Source: Cinnamomum chago (Eukaryota; Streptophyta; Magnoliopsida; Laurales; Lauraceae). From it: DNA of 64,000 nucleotides. The notes beneath the pieces are model-generated. The model did not search any database and was not told where the DNA came from. It was given only the letters and a program-made list of their open reading frames with translations. The stretch spans positions 40,393,501 through 40,457,500 of the forward strand of contig CP142458.1 in NCBI GenBank assembly GCA_038049695.1. The letters run 5' to 3'. Positions 11,623 to 23,464 of this stretch are shown here, in pieces (the stretch's first letter is position 1; each line of letters starts with the position of its first letter). A program made the position numbers and the translations under genes.

Positions 11623-13027
11623 TTCCCTTGTCTCTGGCACTGATGGAGTTGGCCAGTTGGCCCATTTGATATTCCAATTTTGCAAGGGTTTGAGTGTGGC
11701 CATTCAAAAGTTGAGTAGTGGTTTAAGACAATTAGGTTGTGGTTTGAGTCAATTGGGTCGTGGTTTGAGTCAGGAGTTTCATGGCCTCTTCTAACGAATC
11801 TACCCTCTGGGTCAATGGATTGGAGTTGAAATTGGTCTTTTGGAAACTGGGTGGGGTATTGACTTGAGATTGATTGGGCTGAAATTGAGTGGACTGAGAT
11901 GGGCCACCTTGAGTTGGGCCTTTGGTCCAAGAAAAGTTCGGGTTGTCTCTCCAACCTGGATTGTAAGTGTTAGAGTATGGGTCATACCTCTGACGATTGT
12001 CAAAACGAGTGTTTTGATATAGCGCATTAACCTCCTCAACAGATTTGGTCTGACCCAAAGTTGTTGCGTCAATCCCTCCATTCATGGCCTGGTTATATTT
12101 CAATGACTCCAAAGTGTTTGGAGTGGGTTTTTGGTTTAGCTCTAAGGCCTCTATTCTCCTCACCAGTGTGGCTAATTTGGCCTCCGCCTCAATTTTGGGT
12201 TCAATCTTGAACATCCCCCCTATTTCAGGAATGGTGGGTTTGATGGGCTCCCTCTTGATAGGGGCCCACTGCAATGTGTTTTTAGTTGTATCTTCCAAAA
12301 ATGTCCAAGCTTCTTCTGCTGTTTTCTGTGTAAAATTCCCACTACAGAAAGATTCCACCATTTGTTTAGTTGGGTAATCCATGCCTTCATACACAATTTG
12401 GACTAATTGGATTTTTTCAAACCCATGGTGGGGACACTGGATTAAGAGGTCCTTGAACCGTTCCAGAAAACTGTAAATTGTCTCCCCTTCCATTTGATGG
12501 AATCCATTTATGGCTTGCCTAATAGAAGCAGTTTTTTACTTGGAGTAGAATTTTTTGTAAAATTCTTCGACTAGCTTGGCCCATGTAGTGATGGACCCGG
12601 CCTGTAAGGCATAAAGCCAAGCTTTAGCCTTCTCTTTTAAGGAAAAAGGAAATAATCTAAGTCTAAGGGCCTCCTCAGTCATGTGATTGATTCTCATGGT
12701 CCCACAAATGTCCTCAAATTCCCTAACATGTTGATATGGGTTTTCCTGGTCTAGCCCACGAAATACCGGGAGCATCTGAGTTATGCCAGATTTCAGCTCG
12801 AATGTGGCATTGGTCTGAGGTAAGGTGATGCAAGACGGTTGAGTTGTCCTGGTGGGGTACATATAGTCCTTCAAAGTCATCGGTGGGCCCACTTGATCAG
12901 CCATCCTACTAATTTCTTCAAAGATGGAAGACTTCCCAACAATGGTTAAGGCTAATTCGGGCTCTATCCTGACTAACCTTTTACTCTTGCGTACCCACAG
13001 TTTTTCTCTCTCAGGTCTAGAGCGCAT
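11623..13027 (-). pseudogene. Athila-A gag (N-terminal and central part), internal stop
   Basis: Minus-strand gag starts at ATG 13027 (MRSRPEREKLWVRKSKRLV). It contains LPVFRGLDQENPYQHVREFE, LRLFPFSLKEKAKAWLYAL, ITTWAKLVEEFYKKFYSK, an in-frame TAA at 12538-12536, and after 14 further codons MEGETIYSFLERFKDLLIQC. The domain order and the NYNPGW-like segment (YNPGWRDNPNFSW) match Athila gag. A repetitive Thr/Gln stretch (TQTTTQLTQTTT) near 11740 ends in a further stop, and the coding homology continues to about 11623, where Athila-B interrupts it. The remainder of gag resumes at 4574. Non-functional as it stands. Confidence 0.87.
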
Positions 13028-14591
13028 GCATCGGGTTCAACCTTAAAGAAATGCAAGCCTAATCTATATGCAGGGCCCTAATGGTCTTACTAGATGATGC
13101 ACAAGCAGTCAAGCACAAAGATTGAGCACAAGAAATTATCCTAGGGTTAACCTAACTCACTAGACAGCTCCTAACTGGTTTGAAGAGTGCACTAAGGCCT
13201 CTAATCCGATCTTATGAAGTCAAATCGACCAGGTAAGTCCCCAGGATGAGTGGTGGGGTCACAATGCACTTGGCAAGGGTCCCGCTTAAGAACCAAACTC
13301 CTAGAACAGAGATTGCCACCCTTTTTGGTAGGGACATGACTTACCTATACATCGACTTAACCAAAGAGCGCAATTGGTGGAACCTTTTGTGGTCTTCGTC
13401 CTAATGAGCTCGAGTCCTATGGTCTCGTTTCTACTTGATTTTAATTAATGTTTAGGCTACTATGTGAGAGGTGGTTAAACCTAATTGGGCAAGGATCTGG
13501 TGATGAAATCCAGTCCTTATCTGATTGGGGTAATTGCCCTTAACTAAGTGTGTGGGGTCCAGTTTACTTGGTATGTCAATCATACAATCATACTTGCTGA
13601 AATTTAAATCACCAAGCCCCACTTGCAAGTAAAAGATTCGTGGGGTAAAGTTTAGAAACTCTTACAGCGGGCCCACTCCTTTTTTTTATAGCAAATTTTG
13701 CAATTCTGAGAGCAATTTGTTATTAGCAATTCTGAGAGCAACTTGTTTGCTTTGAGCAAATCCACACAGTTTCCTGTTTTTATGCAACTCTCCTCTTACC
13801 AAGGTAACGTGTTCAAAAGAAACTCTTGTTAGTAAATCCTAAGTTAAAAAAAATCAATTCAAACTTCTATCTTATCCTAATTTAAAAAAAATAAGAAAAT
13901 TCAAAAGACACCAAGTTAATAAAAACTCTATCAAAGTGGATTCTAAGTTATTGAAACAAATCAAAAATTCTATCTACAAAATAAAAAAAAATCAGAAATT
14001 CTAAATTATCCAAACAAGTGTCTAGATATGATTAGAGTTTTCAAAAAGCTTTCAATTATATGAAATCCAATCTTATCCAATTCAAATTTTAGATTTTAAA
14101 ACTCTAACTAATCTAAACAACTTAAGAGATAGAATTTTAAAATTTCTAACTACCTAATTTCAGAATTCAAAAGTTAGCATATTAATCAAACAACTAATCC
14201 TAAAGATTTTAAACTTTATCTTACCAATCCTAATCTAATCAGGACACTAGTTAAAGCAATATAAAATATTTTTTTTTCTGTTTTTAATTACTGAAATTCG
14301 GAATTAATAGAAATCCTTCAAAAAAAATTTGCTTTTTTTAATTAATTAATTATTTATTCCGGAAATTCAATTAATAAAAAAAATATCTGAAAAATCTGAA
14401 AAAATCAGAAAAGATCAGAACAGTCTAAAAAATTAGCAAGGTGAAATACTAACTAATACTAATTGCAAAGAACACTATTAATGCAAATTAGATGACTAAA
14501 CAACTAATACAACCTAAATATGAGCATGCATATGAATCTAATAAAAACATTTAAAAAAATCAGATTTTTTTAAAAAAACTTAGATTTGGCT
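13028..14591 (-). other. Athila-A untranslated leader between primer site and gag
   Basis: About 1.5 kb with no coding potential. The half nearer the primer site (13800-14590) is very A/T rich with many A-runs; the half nearer gag is more mixed. A long 5' leader is normal for Athila elements. No tandem repeat or second gene is visible. Confidence 0.65.
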
Positions 14592-14609
14592 CCCCGGCAA
14601 CGGCGCCAA
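14592..14609 (-). other. tRNA-Asp-type primer binding site of Athila-A
   Basis: On the minus strand the sequence is TGGCGCCGTTGCCGGGGA, an exact complement of the 3' end of plant tRNA-Asp (TCCCCGGCAACGGCGCCA). It lies six bases downstream of the LTR end, which fixes the LTR as a 5' LTR and the element's orientation as minus. Confidence 0.9.
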
Positions 14610-14614
14610 AAACT

Positions 14615-16603
14615 TGATGTGAATTAAATCAATCCATTAAAATTACTGCAAGTGCACAGTTATCTTGTTAAGATAGTGGCAATTACAGGTCGATCCCACA
14701 AGGAGCACTACTAAGTTAAAATTTAAAAATCTGAATTTTTTTTAAATAAAAAAATTAATAAATAACTGAGATCTAAGAAAAACTAGAAAAATTCAGAAAC
14801 ACAAACCAATCAAATATATAAAACAGATTAGAGCATCCAGAATCCACTAAGCAAGATAATTAATCCATCCATGCAGTTATTCTACTATTTGTCTCAAAAT
14901 AACTCAGATCAGAAACAAATCAATGTTTCGGATCCGGAGGATTTGTCTTTCGCAAAAATCAATTTTTAATAAAAAGAATAAGGTCAACTCAAGATCTCCT
15001 TCTCCTTATAAAAGAATGAAAAATCATAAGCATGACTCATCAAATTAAGCATAAACTATCAAAGGATCTCAGCCCTAAGCATAATCTATCAAAATAAGTA
15101 TAAATCATCAAACTATTTTCATTAGAAATCAAAATAAAGGCTGCCTAAGGCATGAAGACAGATCTATTATTCTAATAGAGCATGTATTTAAAAGAGACAA
15201 GGAAGTAATAGAAAATCACATAGATTAAATTAAGGATCTACTTAGCTTCATTTGTATGCTCCAATCCAGGAATCTAGCTAGCCATTGAAAAGAACTCCAT
15301 AAGTAATATCATTGATAGCATCTCCTTGTACAATGATCTCTCAGAAATCTCTTTTCTAAAAATCCTAATTTCTGGAACAGGGCTCCGGAATACCCAAAAA
15401 TAATTCTTAAAATCTATTGATTAGAGAAAGAAGGAAAAGAGGAGAGAATGATTATGCATGTCCAAAGGGAGGGAGTTCCTCCCGTATGCTACTTTTTGGT
15501 TCCTTTTATTTCTCCGGTTATCTATCAAATACATTGAATCTGGACACTTTCTCTGCAGATTTGATTTTTCTTCATTGATAAGGTATATCTCTTATCCTTT
15601 TTGAATTTGAATGAGGTGAAAGCTTCTGGAAACCTCTGGGTGGCTTGGCTAATCTACAAATGGGGTCCCACAAGGGATGTGCAGCAATTGATTATCAACG
15701 GTGTGGATTCAATTTGCAATCCCGTCTAAAAATGAACATGAAAATCTCCGGACCCATAACTTTGTCAATATAGCTCTGATTTGCACATTCTTGGGCTCCA
15801 AGAGTATCTACTCTGAATAAGCTTTCCAACGGTAGGTAAATTTCATCAATCCGACGGTTGGATTGAAAGTTATGACCATTTGAAGATTAGTTGTCCTGAG
15901 AAAAACGGGATTAACTTCTAAAATTTGATTTGCAATGGATTCTATCTCTGCACAACTTTCTTTTTTGAAAGGACATCAGATGTGGATGATTCAAACTCTT
16001 CTTCTTTTGTTCCAATCAGAATGATACTCTTTGAATTATCTATTAATAATTTCAAATTTGCAACCACTGTGGACCCTACCATGTGAGACATTTCATCTAT
16101 TTGAACAGTGGGTCCTATCATGAGAAGTCTTCTACTGTAGTTAGGATTCTTCAAGTGACATGATGAGTGGACCCCTCCTTTGATTGATTTGCATATGGCT
16201 TGTGTGTGGGGTCCACATGGTGAATTCTTCAATTTACTTCTTTTCAATCTTCAATTCAGCAATGCAGGGCCCAGGATGACTGTGTGCTTGAAAGTGGGCT
16301 CCGTGACAGAGGCATGCAATTCTCATTTTCTGCACATTCTAATTTAACACATTAAATAGTGAAGAGCCCATATTGAAGCAGGACCCATCCGGACAGAGTT
16401 CTACTCCAACTGGGACTCTTCGGAGAAAATTTGCAAAACAATCTAAGTTAATGCAGAAAATGTACGAAAAGTATGAAAATTCAGGCTCCTAGGTGAAAAT
16501 GCATGAAATGATGAAATTAGATGAATAATGATGCAATTCACCCAATTAAATCTCTAATTCATCTTAATATGATGCGTAATTGTGCAAATTCATGAACTTA
16601 ACA
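14615..16603 (-). repeat. 5' LTR of Athila-A (1989 bp), intact 'empty' copy
   Basis: On the minus strand it runs from TGTTAAGTTCATG to TTAATTCACATCA. It is nearly identical to the LTR at 31400-33037 plus 45555-45875 on the plus strand. At 14931-14945 it has CAAATCCTCCGGATC (minus strand), the undisturbed site at which CACTA-C is inserted in the other LTR. A 101-codon open frame (16247-15942, starting MKRSKLKNSPCG) is preserved in both LTRs with about two amino-acid differences. That probably reflects overall LTR identity rather than coding selection. Confidence 0.88.
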
Positions 16604-16794
16604 ACAACCTCGATGCAAATGACCTGGAGCCACAGTATGATTATATGGCAGCTTGGCTTGACTCACTTGAGCTTTTTTTGACTTCGCCTATATAGATAAA
16701 CAATAATACAATAGCAGTCATTTATAAAATCATTACTAATAGAATTACGTTGGAATATATAAATAATTGTTGTAGATAACATCCCAGAGTTACC

Positions 16795-18200
16795 TTCCAC
16801 GATGGCAATTCCTAGCACTGCGAGACCATCAACTTCCAGTCAGCTGGATCACAACCCTCTGCCAGGTGGTCCTGGGGTCGGGGAACCCCCTACTCCAATA
16901 ACTCCAGATAGTGATAATGCAGCTCATACTTCCAAATCTTATACAAAACCCTGCATTGGCGGTCAATGTCCGCCCTGAGCTGCATATCGCCCTCGTAGTC
17001 CCCGATATCAAAAACTTACTGTAATTAGGGGAGAGCCATATAAAGATTAGTAATAACAAAATATAATCAGATTTTGTAATGGGGAGCACAATTATAATCA
17101 ATTTGGTTGATATTTCTCGTTTCAGTTTACCTGAACTATAACAATGACGACAAGCTTGATCCCATTGTCAAGCTTTTTCCAGCCATGGGGCCTGACTGGG
17201 GCAACCTCTCTAATGGCTAACCGAAGATGGTTAACCAGTGATGGGGCATGTTCCCCTTCTGGCCTATGATTGGAGATGGGGATCAGGACTGGGATGTTAT
17301 GACCCAGTTGTCTCCTCAACTTTGTCACATTCTTCCCTCGAGTAACACCCCTTACATGGCTCGGAACCTCCGAGGCTGGGGCTGTTGCTGTTAAGATGAA
17401 AGTGCTAAATGAGTTAGTGAACACAAATCATTAAATTGAGGTGAACCATTCTGAATTTTAAGAGGTCATAATTTTCTCACTTACGCTGCTCCCGATTGTA
17501 TGAGGACTCGTCGGAGGCTGGGGCGGTTGAGGCTGGGTCGGTGAGGGCTGTGTGGTCAGAGGCTGAATCGGCAGAGGCTGGGGGGCTGCCAAATCAGGGG
17601 TGCTCCCTGATCCTCCCGACCGTGTAACTAGAAGAGCAGCCGACGAAGGCTGTGTCAAGGCCTCAAGTGGGCTCTCTACACAAGCTAACCCGAGTGTACG
17701 TAGCTGCAATCCTCCGAGCGCATTTCACCCTGTTATCTCGAGGCATCTTTGCAATCTGAGGAAAATAAAAAATTATTAGCAAAAATCAATAATATTAATA
17801 AAGTGAATGTCAACAATTTACATTAAATGGAAATGAAAATCATTTTAGCATGAATGTCACCATCAAAACTAATATTTTCAAGTACACATCATAGACATTC
17901 ACAGAAAGATTACCTCATCCGATTGAGACCAAGATGTCTCGTCATTTACATCATCATCTTCTGGGGGAATATAGTTCTCATCCTTATCATTCCCACTACA
18001 TTCCTCTTTCCCTTCTCGTTTGTCCCTTTAGCCGAACCAAATATAGTGCGTGCTGTCGGCGGGAGACCAAGAGATGCAAGTTTTTCTGCATTCTGCTTAA
18101 TTGTCTTTTTTCTCTTTAATAAATAATTGGATGCTTGCACTTGACGGGACAACTCTCCTGGTTTGACCCATTTTTTCCCTCCGTTTGGCATCTTTTGCAA
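16795..18200 (-). pseudogene. Transposase_24 (Ptta/En/Spm-type) second gene of CACTA-B, 5' exons
   Basis: This is downstream of TNP2 on the same strand, as in two-gene CACTA elements. The first exon (about 18200-17914) encodes a basic N-terminus (SNYLLKRKKTIKQNAEKLASLGLPP) and an acidic end, with a one-base frame slip between them. A proline/glutamine-rich stretch follows (17709-17458). Next is the Transposase_24 core, GVTRGKNVTKLRRQLGHNIP and IREVAPVRPHGWKKLD (about 17424-17122), then DIDRQCRVLYKIWKYELHYH with internal stops (about 17000-16800). A GTAACT donor follows at about 16794. The expected C-terminal exons are missing here but are present on the opposite strand at 45987-46573. The Athila-A LTR starts within the intron at 16603. 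Confidence 0.75.
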
Positions 18201-18445
18201 CTATTATATATAGAAATAAGAATAAAATGTAGATATGTCTTATCTATATATGAACAAATCAGAAGAGAAAATGAAACTAAACACAATGTCATTATGTAAG
18301 ACAAGATCTTTATGAATTTACTTAATCGTTACATGTGCAAAACTTGAAACAAACACTACATGTCATATTCCATGTCATCATCTTCTTGACTGTGAACATC
18401 ATTTTCTTCTTCATCTTCGTACTCTGCCAATGTTTCATCTTCATC

Positions 18446-21400
18446 TTACCCATCCTCGTCTACTGACTCATCATTGAGAACGATCTTAGGATCTATATCA
18501 ACCACAGAGTATTGGACACTAGTACCATCGACGAGAACTGGGACAACAAACGTCGTTTCGTCTTGTTGAAATGCATCATTAGGCACATCATCAACGTCGT
18601 CGTTGTCATCCCGCTTAGCGGGTACATCCCATACTCCCCTAGGCTTGACCCGTTCTATGACTCTCCAGTTTTTTCCTCTGCTGGTGTCATTGACGTAGAA
18701 GACTTGTGTCACCTGACTTGGTAGGAAAAATGGATCATCCGTGGACCAACGACCCGTGATATCAATGCTTGTAACATGGTCTTCGATGTTTATCTTGTGC
18801 TTGGTACTAGTGTTGTACCATTCACATTCAAATAAGACCACCTTACCCCCGTGCCGATAGGACAATTCCCAGACTTTGCAGATGTAGCCATAGTAGTCAT
18901 GTTTCACCCCTTCGTATTCCCCTTCCACGACCAAGCCGCTACTCTGGCTCCTGCGGCATTTTTCACGGTCTGTAGTGTGGTATCGGACACAATTACAGTC
19001 ACACCCCTGGTAAAGATTCACTAGGGATCTAGGGCCATTTGCTGATGACCACATCTCATTAGAAGCTTCTGGTGGCCTTAGAGTTCGCAATTGATTCATC
19101 TACATAAGCAGATTAAGACAAATGTATTAGACTAATGTTATTTGAAGTGTAATCCAATAATATCTAGTAATTAAAATGATAATATTTTATATGTCTTACA
19201 TGTTGTTTGAACCATCCTGTAAATTCTTTTCGTTGTATCTGCCCAACATCTCCACCTCTTTGATCTTGCACTGAATTCTTGTGTTCCCTACTCAAGATAG
19301 CTTCTAATGAATAAGTAAGAGTAGAGACTGAATAAAGGAATTAACAAGCAATGTATAAATATGGCTAGATTGAAGCACATACTGTAGATACGGCTCCACC
19401 TCGGGGCAATTATTCAGCACAAACGAATGAGCCATGTCACGCTTTCTTTGAGAAGGATCATGTGCCCTTGGCAGCAGTCCGATGGGACGGACAGTTTGTG
19501 TGAAGACCGACATCCCCGGGCCACGTTTGCCACCATCATCATAACATTGTACTTGATCAGTCTGCCTTAAATACATTGAGCAAAAAGTGAGGTACTCTTT
19601 GACAATGTAAGCCTCGGTGATCGAACCTTCAGGCCGAGCTCGGTTGCGAACATACCCTTTTAGGGTCTTCAGAAACCTTTAAACAACCAATGGTAACAAT
19701 TACAATTTTCAATGCAAAGCAATTGCACTAATACATAAATAATTAATCAATGGTCAACAACTATTACCTTTCTATCGGGTACATCCATCGATATTGCACC
19801 GGTCCACCAAGTATGGCCTCGCGTGCAAGTGAACCGATAGATGAACCATCACATCAAAGAAAGCAGGAGGAAAAATCCTCTCAAGCTTGCACAATATTAA
19901 AACTATCTGCTCCTCCAACTTTTTCAAATCATCGTGTCTCTGTGTTTTCGAGCAGAGGTCTTGGAAAAAGTTGCTTAACTCAAATAATGTTGTACAAATA
20001 TCCTTATTCAAAAAGTCGCGCAAGCTAATAGGAAGGATGCGTTGGATAAGGATGTGGCAATCATGGCTCTTTAAACCAGTTAATTTATCATGTTTCGAGG
20101 TTACACACCTCGAGAGGTTTGCCGCATAGCCGTTTGGGTATTTAACCGACTTCACGAATTCATAAAACCCATCTCTATGTTTTGGCTCCAGAGTGTAAGA
20201 GGCACGCGCCTTCAAGCTGGATTTATTGCCCCTTTCCACTAGATGCAACTCTGGCCTGATGCCCATATTTTTTAAATCCTTACGCGCTTTCTCGGTGTCC
20301 TTGTTTTTGCCCTTTATGCCCAAAATTGTTCCAACCAAGGATACACAGATATTCTTCTCAATGTGCATAGGATCAAGGTTGTGTCGGAGTTTTTTGCACT
20401 TCCAGTAGGGCCATTCAAATAGGATGCTTTTCTTTGTCCAATTCAGTTCTCCACAGTCACGCGGTCTTTTGTTATTCTTGCCAAACTTGACCGGCGCTAG
20501 TTCTTCTAGCTGGTCTAGTACCTTTTACCCTGGTAAATCCAAAGAATTCTTTTCACGCTCAGGCTGACCGTTGAAGGTCTTGCTTCTACACCATTGGTGG
20601 TTCAATTCCAAGTATTTTCGATGGCCAATGTACCCAATCTTATCTTTCAACTTCACCCCTAACGAGCCATCATTACACGAGGGGCAAGCATTATAACCTT
20701 TAGTGCTCCACCCAAACAAATTACTATACGCAGGAAAGTCATTTATCATCCACATCACAGCCGCATGCATTTGAAAGGTCTGTTTAGTGGAGGCATCATA
20801 AGTCGATACACCATGATCCCACAACTCCTTCAACTCATCAACCAAGGGCCTCAGATATACATCGATATCGTTTCCGGGTGAGTTTGGTCCTGGAATAAGT
20901 AATGACATCGTCAAGAATGGCTCCTTCATGCACATCCATGGTGGCAAAATTGTAGGGCATAAGTATGACAGGCCACATGCTATAAGAGGTGCTCATGTTA
21001 CCGAAAGGATTGAATCCATCGGTGGCTAAGCCCAGCCTCACATTACGTGTCTCTTGGGCAAACTCTGGATATTTCTTATCGAATTCTTTCCATTCCACTG
21101 AATCAGCCGGATGCCGCGCTATCCCATCGCCAACGCGCTTATCACTGTGCCATCTCATCTCTGTGGCTGTCTTCCTTGACATATACAATCTACATAACCT
21201 CGGTGTCAATGGGAAGTAACGGAGCACCTTATGAGGGATCTTCTTTCACTTGCCATCATTGACCTTGACCTAGGCTCTTCACATTCTGGACATTTATCCA
21301 ATTGAGCATTCTCCTTCCAATACAACACACAATTGTGTTTGCAGGCATCTATGTTCTTGTATCCCATGCCCAAGTCACGTAATAATTTCTTCGCCTCGTA

Positions 21401-21963
21401 AACTGAGGCCGGCACCACATGACCTTCGGGTAAGAAGTCCTTAAAAATCTACAGAACCTTGTCGAACAACTTGTTGCTACACCCACTTTCTACCTTCACA
21501 TGCATTATCTTGATGACAAATGATAACAGAGTATCTGAGCTTTTGCATCCTGGGTACAAGCCATGCTGAGAAGCCTTCAACAAACTTTCAAAATCCTGCA
21601 CATCATCCCTCTATTGAGTATCTTCATCCAAGTAAGTTCCCCTACGATGGTCCTCTATCAACTCATCGTATTCATCCTGATTCTCTTCTGATTCATCCTT
21701 GCTCTCATCTGAATCATCGGGTTGAACTATAGGTTCCCCGTGATTTATCCACCGTAGGTATGAGACCATCATTCCATGAATGTGCAAATGAGTTCTCACG
21801 GTTACATAGTCATGCTTCCGATGGTTACATCAATCGTTACATGGGCAGTTAATCAACATTGCCCCGGGGGAATTCGCCTTTGCAAAATTAATAAATGAGT
21901 TCACCCCAGCTATGTACTCTGCACTAAATCGGTTTTGATAATGTAATATCCAACTCCTGTCCA
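18446..21963 (-). pseudogene. TNP2-type CACTA transposase gene (CACTA-B), frameshifted
   Basis: On the minus strand, the transposase-associated domain starts at 21963 (MDRSWILHYQNRFSAEYIAG) and is broken by a TGA near 21832. The TNP2 catalytic region follows, split across frames (GLATDGFNPFG, LMPYNFATMD, FPAYSNLFGWSTKGYNACPSC; 21227-20525). A DUF4218 region has HDCHILIQRILPISLRDFLN and IFPPAFFDVMVHLSVHL (20368-19772). A C-terminal DUF4216-like region has CDCNCVRYHTTDREKCRRSQS and VVLFECEWYNTS (19099-18446). The order and spacing match plant CACTA transposases that bind and cut the element ends. Several frameshifts and at least one stop make it non-functional. No CACTA termini for this element are recognisable in the window. 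Confidence 0.88.
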
Positions 21964-23464
21964 TATCTGACCTAATCACAAGTAATTAGAAATTAGAAAC
22001 AATGGGTCAGTCCTTGTATTCTCATTATTCATGCATTTCTTACCTAATATAATAAAAATGAACTAGCAGTAGAAAATGCATGTTTGGAGACCCAATATTG
22101 AACATTGGTTAAGGATCTATGCATGAATGTCATAGCTATGTTCAGTTGATAATCTTTTCCTTTAAACTCAGTTTTTGCTTTTCTAGTTAACATGTTATAC
22201 AAAATGAATTAAGGTTCTTTTGAAAAGCTTGGAACTTGATAGAGAGAAAACCAATAGTAGTTTCTTTCAATTAACTTGTGCAGAGCAAGAACATAGGAGT
22301 GGAGATATGGGCGGACAGTGTCTCATTACATATATATATATATGATGGACCAATTTTGGCCGATTATATATATATATATGGAATGAAATTCAACTTGAAC
22401 TGTTGGAATGATCTCTATGTGAGCTCCATAATGGAGTTGCAAAAAAGTATTCAGATACATTGTAACAGCTGCAACAAGGGATCTAGACTCCTTGAAGTTT
22501 AAGTAGGAGCAATTTTCCTAATCCTTCATGACCCACGCTTATGTAATGTGAAATCCTTTCAAGAATGGAATCAATGTCACATGATAAGATGATACTACTA
22601 TATGATTATGCTTTTGATGAGAGAAGGTAGTTATGGAGTATTGGAAATGTATTGATTACAGATACAAGTCAACATTTTTAAGTTATTTAATCTGGAGGAT
22701 GTGCATAGATCTCTTTCAGACTTTTATCAAACTGATAAAAAAGAAAATTGTCTTTTATGTTTTTTTAATGATGGAGAGCTGCAGATGGTTTCTTTCTCAT
22801 ATTCATCACGTTTTCTTGCTATGTTTTTCTCTTCTAAGGATGAGGAATGTTCAACTAAACCTTGGATTAGTTTCATTGCAATGGGGTAGATACATTGTAT
22901 GAATGTACTGCTGATGGCTTAGTGGGAGATGACATTTGACTCAACTCCAGGATTCGTGTCAATCACTAGCCTGCTACTATCCATGATGATGGGTGGCTGC
23001 AAACAGATGATCCAAGCAAAATCATCTGGTGGGGCCACAGTGGAATGAGAAATGGTTAATAAATGCCATTGATTATCATCCAACTGCATAGTGGATGATG
23101 GCGCAAAGAAGATTTCTGCATTTCACAATGGTTGGTTTGGAATTGCCCACCTAAATCTGATCAAGGGTGCTTTGGACATTGACAGGACAAGTCCAAGATT
23201 TTTCCAGGTCCGGCCCATGCACATAGCCCAACCACAAGAAGGTGAGCTGGACCAGACAAAAGTCCCATGACTGACTATTTCAATGGGCATAGAGTCACAG
23301 TTGTAGTCTAAAAAAGTACTTGGCTAACTGTTCCAGTCCTGCTTGCACATGCTATATACCTGTACTAAATAGCACATATGTGGATGGAAATGTAGGGGTT
23401 TGCCCCAGCCAATTCCAATTATATTTGTGCCTGAGATTTGGGGCCCAAGAAGCCCTGGGCTAGG
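21964..23464. other. Non-coding stretch upstream of TNP2
   Basis: No gene family recognised on either strand. It contains two short (TA)n tracts at about 22331-22342 and 22366-22378. The part nearest 21963 may be the CACTA-B promoter and 5' terminus, but no CACTA inverted terminus is seen. CTAGG at 23460-23464 is the left target duplication of solo LTR 2. Confidence 0.5.

Larger units (their letters stand above)
3584..16603 (-). mobile_element. Athila-A: 5' half of a Ty3/gypsy Athila-type retrotransposon, interrupted
   Basis: On the minus strand the order is: 5' LTR (16603-14615), primer binding site (14609-14592), untranslated leader, gag (from 13027), and gag end with protease (to 3584). 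The plus-strand Athila-B (4575-11622) is nested within gag, and a CACTA-like element truncates the left side. A near-identical LTR with an upstream polypurine-type tract lies on the opposite strand at 31400-45875. The five bases outside each LTR are GTTGT (minus strand, 16608-16604) and GCTGT (45876-45880), so both LTRs probably belong to one insertion later split by an inversion. The Athila assignment rests on the gag/protease motifs and the tRNA-Asp-like primer site. Confidence 0.8.

Noticed and set aside
11623..11794. C-terminal extension of the Athila-B RT frame
   Set aside because: It is antisense Athila-A gag read through by chance.
7333..23464. Inversion by recombination between the two inverted solo LTRs
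   Set aside because: Each solo LTR has matching target duplications on its own two sides (CTGTC, CTAGG), which such a recombination would have exchanged.
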